A DNA stretch of 23,428 nt from Chara braunii (taxonomy: Eukaryota > Streptophyta > Charophyceae > Charales > Characeae). The position numbers and the translations under genes were made by a program. This document shows, piece after piece, positions 20,181 to 23,428 of the stretch. The stretch is taken from assembly GCA_003427395.1 (NCBI GenBank), contig BFEA01000153.1, positions 996,445 through 1,019,872 of the forward strand. Direction: 5' to 3'. The notes beneath the pieces are model-generated. The model worked only from the letters and a program-made list of their open reading frames with translations, did not search any database and was not told the origin of the DNA. Position 1 is the stretch's first letter. The number at the start of each line of letters is the position of its first letter.

Positions 20181-20259
20181 TGCATATAACATTCCTGGAA
20201 GTTTTGCTTATGCACTTGCGAGAATCGCAACTGACGCGCTTCGTTGCGTTTCTCCGCTG

Positions 20260-21195
20260 ATGCAGAACGGATATCGGGACTTCGTCGCAGAGTAGGAAGT
20301 CCTCAGCACCGGATTTTGATCTAATCATTTTGTCGAAGAACATTTGGGCAGAGTAGGAAGTCCTCAGCACCGGATTTTGATCTAATCATTATCTGGTCTG
20401 GACCGTGCCTACCTGCACCTCGAAGATGATGTTGCCCCGGACGGGGAAATCCCTTCGTGGCAAAGTGCGGAAGAATGACAACTTCGGATTTGCCGTGATG
20501 TAGGGTCGAACTTTTGGTACCTGTACACTCTGATGAAGGATGTACAGGCACACCCTATCAGGTTTGAGTCACTTCTGAAGAGGGAACCCCTTGACGAGGA
20601 ACCCTTCCAAACTTCTAAGATGGTTGAAGCATGGCACATTTTATGTGAGAAACCTAAGTGGGCGTCGTTGGACAAGTTGCATCAAAAACAGTGTGCCTGG
20701 TTTTGCCTCGGCCAACCGATGAAGTCGGTGCCGGTAATCATGGACTACTTCGGTCGAGCGAGGGTGTGTAATCGAGGCACCACCGTCGTGACGCTCTTCA
20801 CTGCCGTCAAGGTGGATGGTCGACGAATGAGAGCTCTTTTTCTCGCAAGGGAGGAATCTCACAGTGTCAAGCTCACTTTGTTTCAAGCGTTTCACACATC
20901 CGGCCCTATAGGTTCCCTTGCACGGTTCAAAAACAGGCTCGTCATAGATTAAGCACTCAAAGATGAGCTGCATTTGCGGGTCGACTGTTTGGTGCACCAA
21001 CAACCTCACTACCTTTTCGATAGCTGCGACGAAATAAATTTCACAGTCGAACATAGCGACAAGGAATTACGATTTGTTTACCGCCATCTGGATTATTCAG
21101 CCTCTAGACCTCAGGAAGTGACTCTGTGCAACGGGAAAATGAGATATGTGTGCGACTGCCCTTACTATGATGCTGGACATCTACATCTTCACTAG
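20260..21195 (+). pseudogene. Unknown protein family, paralogue 2 (frameshifted, with stops)
   Basis: The best-preserved part is 20533-21195, about 220 codons, in one frame with TAA at 20950-20952 and end at TAG 21193-21195. Further upstream the same frame aligns to paralogue 1 from YLHLE (about 20410) through a TGA where paralogue 1 has Gly, and through WYLY. The N-terminal part DFDLII...NIWA (from 20309) is in another frame because of a local duplication at 20287-20390. A possible start is the ATG at 20260, preceded by TCCGCTG, but the true start is uncertain. Shared features with paralogue 1 are a CLGQP...MDYFGRARV block, RGTTVVTLF, RVDCLVH and FTVEH. No known domain is recognised. Both copies are broken, so a functional parent should exist elsewhere. 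Confidence 0.65.
20287..20390. repeat. 61-bp offset local duplication breaking paralogue 2
   Basis: A 43-bp block, GCAGAGTAGGAAGTCCTCAG followed by CACCGGATTTTGATCTAATC and ATT, occurs identically at 20287-20329 and 20348-20390. The perfect identity implies a recent event or an assembly artefact. The 61-bp offset is not a multiple of three and contributes to the frame disruption of the host pseudogene. Confidence 0.9.
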
Positions 21196-21228
21196 CGGCA
21201 TTCTAAATTAGTTGCTTCGTCTTTTCTC

Positions 21229-21250
21229 TAGTGCGAATAGACTCGCACTA
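21229..21250. repeat. Perfect 8-6-8 palindrome with paired arm change
   Basis: Arm TAGTGCGA, loop ATAGAC and arm TCGCACTA. The outermost base pair is T-A instead of the A-T of the consensus, so both arms changed together and pairing is kept. It lies 33 bp after the stop of paralogue 2. Confidence 0.85.
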
Positions 21251-21409
21251 TGCTTACAGCCCGTCCCCTTTGGTACACCCCATTGCATGACAAACTGTTT
21301 ATCTAATTACAAGTTCATTCGCACTTTGCCAACATCAGACGGTCTCAACTTCGCCGTTTACCCACCTCTTTGTATATGACAATGGCGTTGTTCTCTTTTC
21401 AGATGCAGG

Positions 21410-22142
21410 ATGTCATCTGAAAGTTTCAGTGGGACGGTCGTTGTCAGAGACCTGGGCTACTGCGAAAGTCTGCGAAGTGCAGTTGTTACCGCAGTTGAGA
21501 ACATTTCTAGCTTAGAGTGGTTTGACAACATTGGGGTTCCTAAATACCGCTACCCTCCAGTCCCCGAAGACGTTCGCGCTCGTGTCCAGCCGTCTGTTTC
21601 GCCCCCGCCTACCCCAACTTTTCAGTACATTGTGACGGCCACGCTACGCGACAGACCCGTCTTCAAAATTGATTTCTACATTGCGTCTGAAGGGGAGTTG
21701 AGAAGTTGTTTGTATTATTCGTACGTAACCAGCACATCTTTCGATAGAATGACAGAAGGTTGTGAGCCTGCCATTACGTTTTTCTTATCGATCTTCATCA
21801 TGCATATCGCCTCGCGTTTGGATGAATAATTATTCCTTGTATCCGGCGTGAGAGAAAATGATGACAGTCCCCCATTCTGGGGAGACCGTTGTCCGTTCCA
21901 AGTCCGTCACTGGAGCAATTTGAATCGAGTTTTAAGAGATATACTCAAGCGTGACTTGCCGGATGTCGAAGCAGATCTTCAGGCCCGAATTCCCGAACCA
22001 AGTCTTTTTAATCGAGTTCAACATAGACGAGCGCAACGACGACAATCGCGGGAGGCTACTCGAAATTGAACATGCTGCTACCATGAAGATCGTACTAACT
22101 CTTTTCACTCGACGCATGCTACGCAGATACTCATCGTCTTAG
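21410..22142 (+). pseudogene. Unknown broken ORF, third gene of the downstream cluster
   Basis: The frame opens at ATG 21410 (MSSESFSGTVVVRD), preceded by CTTTTCAGATGCAGG, which is either a splice acceptor or a start context like that of paralogue 1 (TGCAGGATG). It runs to TAA 21827-21829 and continues in the same frame as LFLVSGVREND...LQARIPE. It appears to switch frame near 21990 to FLIEFNIDERNDDNRGRLLE, ending at TAG 22140-22142. No domain is recognised, and it does not obviously align to the two paralogues. About 240 codons would be present if all breaks are bridged. An intact frame only to 21829 (139 codons) is the conservative reading. The same strand and spacing suggest it belongs to the same element as the genes before it. 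Confidence 0.5.
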
Positions 22143-22420
22143 GGTATTCAGATTCTATATTCGAATAAACTCTCATTTATCACCTCACTCCTTTTGCAGT
22201 GGGTCTGACCCTATCACGTTGTGGACATCATGTCGGGCTTAGATGAGATTCTGTCTGGGACTTGTGTAGGCAGGTGAACATCGGGCCGGGTTCGGATGAC
22301 CTTTTGTCTAATGCAGGACTTCGTCACGAATCAGCGTTCGTGTAGGTCTTCGGCTTGAATCAGCGTTCGTGTAGGTCTTCGACATGTTCGTATTAGAGGT
22401 AGGGTTTGTTTCATGTGTCT
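22143..22420. other. Gene-free stretch with a 29-bp offset duplication
   Basis: GAATCAGCGTTCGTGTAGGT followed by CTTCG occurs at 22328 and again at 22357. No coding or RNA signal is apparent. Palindrome relics may be present near 22155. Confidence 0.6.
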
Positions 22421-22875
22421 AAAATGTTTTTAAAAGCGAGGATGATGATCTACGCGTGTGCTCGACCCTGCGTCTCCTGTGCAGCGTCTCAAGAAAATGA
22501 AGTACAGTCTCTTTGAGACTCTCTGTCTCTCGCTTTTTCTGTCTGTCTCTCTCTTTCTATATCTCTCGCTCTTCAAATGTACACGACCATTTCTTGCGGA
22601 CTTCCTCTCTCTGTCTATCTTCTGTGATCTCAGATACATCCGAACTTCGCTTGTCTTGGAAATTCTCATTACCTTGCTGCTCTCCTACAACGATCATCTA
22701 AAATGCTTTAAGAAGCGAGGCTGATGGTCTACGCGTGTGCTCGACCTTGCGCCTCCTGTGCGGCGTCCCGAGAAAATTAAGTACAGTCTCTCTGACACTC
22801 TGTCTCTCGCTCTTTCTGTCTCTCTCTCTCTCTCGCTCTTTCTGTCTCTCTCTCTCTTTTTGTCTCTCTCACCCT
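22421..22875. repeat. ~279-bp offset direct repeat ending in CT microsatellites
   Basis: AAAATGTTTTTAAAAGCGAG at 22421 matches AAAATGCTTTAAGAAGCGAG at 22701 (offset about 280). After both copies comes TACGCGTGTGCTCGACC, then AAGTACAGTCTCT, then a run of TCTCTCTG-type microsatellite. The small ORFs here are products of the CT runs. Confidence 0.88.
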
Positions 22876-22984
22876 AAGTCTGTGAAGAGCCACAACTCGT
22901 TGTACTCCTCATAAACTCGAGTTCATGTCATTATACTATTCTGATTCGGATGAGTATGATGCTAAACTCCAAGTGAAGTTAAAA
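22876..22984. other. Short gene-free link
   Basis: Nothing recognisable is seen between the CT repeats and the next direct repeat. Confidence 0.4.
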
Positions 22985-23183
22985 CACAGTGTAATATATT
23001 ACTCTGTTGTGGCGTTCCACATCTGGACACATCCGAAACAGGAGAGGAGCGCAGCAGATATATGTACTGAGGCAGCGGATACATGTACTGACTTAGAGGC
23101 GTATAACACAGTGTAATATACTCTGTTGTGGTGTTCCACATCTGGACACATCCGAACCACGAGAGGAGTGCAGCAGATATATG
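22985..23183. repeat. Direct repeat with ~120-bp offset
   Basis: CACAGTGTAATATA followed by CTCTGTTGTGG and TTCCACATCTGGACACATCC occurs from 22985 and from 23107. The copies are about 80 bp each, with a three-base difference. Short ORFs on both strands reuse the repeat, so they are not genes. Confidence 0.9.
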
Positions 23184-23355
23184 TACTGAAACTGCTCCTC
23201 GTCTCAAAGCTGATTTTACTCCAGGTTCGGATGTATCCGGATCTGGAATACCACCAGACTATACATTGCGTAATAAATTCGTTTCAAAATAGTACACACA
23301 AGAATGTATTGTTTTAACGAATAATATGTTAATAGCACTCTTAGGGTGCCTTAGA

Positions 23356-23386
<31 letters not shown>

Positions 23387-23428
23387 GAGAAAGAGAGCCG
23401 ATTTGACCGCGACCACGTAGCACGACGC
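23184..23428. repeat. GT microsatellite and unannotated end
   Basis: A (TG)n run lies at about 23356-23381, followed by a short GA-rich run. The rest of the stretch shows no gene or RNA feature. It ends at the window edge. Confidence 0.85.

Noticed and set aside
15440-21195. In-frame stops as a sign of a reassigned genetic code
   Set aside because: TAA, TAG and TGA all occur, and frameshifts accompany them. Stops align with different amino acids (Ser, Pro, Gly) between the paralogues, so no single reassignment explains them. Decay is simpler.
1-23428. LTR retrotransposon or LINE
   Set aside because: I found no reverse transcriptase, RNase H of the retroelement type, gag zinc knuckle or long direct terminal repeats around the coding relics.

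Overview
The window is eukaryotic, repeat-rich intergenic DNA. It has GA, TA, CT and GT microsatellites, several satellite and minisatellite arrays, and large protein-coding relics broken by stop codons of all three kinds and by frameshifts. It contains single ambiguous bases typical of a draft assembly. I see no tRNA, rRNA, CRISPR array or bacterial operon. My best guess, from recollection and not from a search, is a large streptophyte-algal genome such as Chara; treat this as weak.

Layout. 1-1350: GA microsatellite and a ~275-bp satellite of about four copies. 1640-2570: a ~460-bp tandem duplication. 3212-5934 is bounded by inverted repeats of 37-38 bp. Inside it, on the minus strand, lie an acidic 75-residue-repeat ORF and a decayed Ulp1/C48 cysteine protease. 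5914-10747 (minus): one decayed gene of about 1,600 codons with a ParB/sulfiredoxin-like domain, a helical middle, a degenerate N4/N6-type DNA methyltransferase-like domain and a Gly-Lys-Gly-Ser-rich tail. 10830-11640: degenerate repeats carrying a short palindrome. 11624-11905: duplicated TA-rich blocks. 12000-14450: non-coding low-complexity DNA, mostly a CCATCGC minisatellite. 14520-14930: a 96-bp tandem array.

15440-18531 (plus): a decayed transposase-like gene of the DUF7869 type with an RNase H/DDE-like core. It is followed on the same strand by a 174-bp tandem duplication, two paralogous unknown pseudogenes (18878-19771 and about 20260-21195) and a third unknown broken ORF (21410-22142). 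22142-23428 holds only repeats.

Two signals stand out. One is the ParB-like plus methyltransferase-like architecture, familiar from bacteria and phages, in a eukaryotic repeat-like setting beside a Ulp1-type protease. The other is a dispersed 22-nt palindrome of fixed geometry, 8-bp arms around a 6-nt loop (consensus arm AAGTGCGA). It recurs between nearly all the genes, shows paired arm changes, and lies inside both inverted repeats of the 2.7-kb segment. Every large gene here looks inactivated, so the window is best read as a graveyard of one or more mobile elements whose intact relatives should exist elsewhere in the genome.
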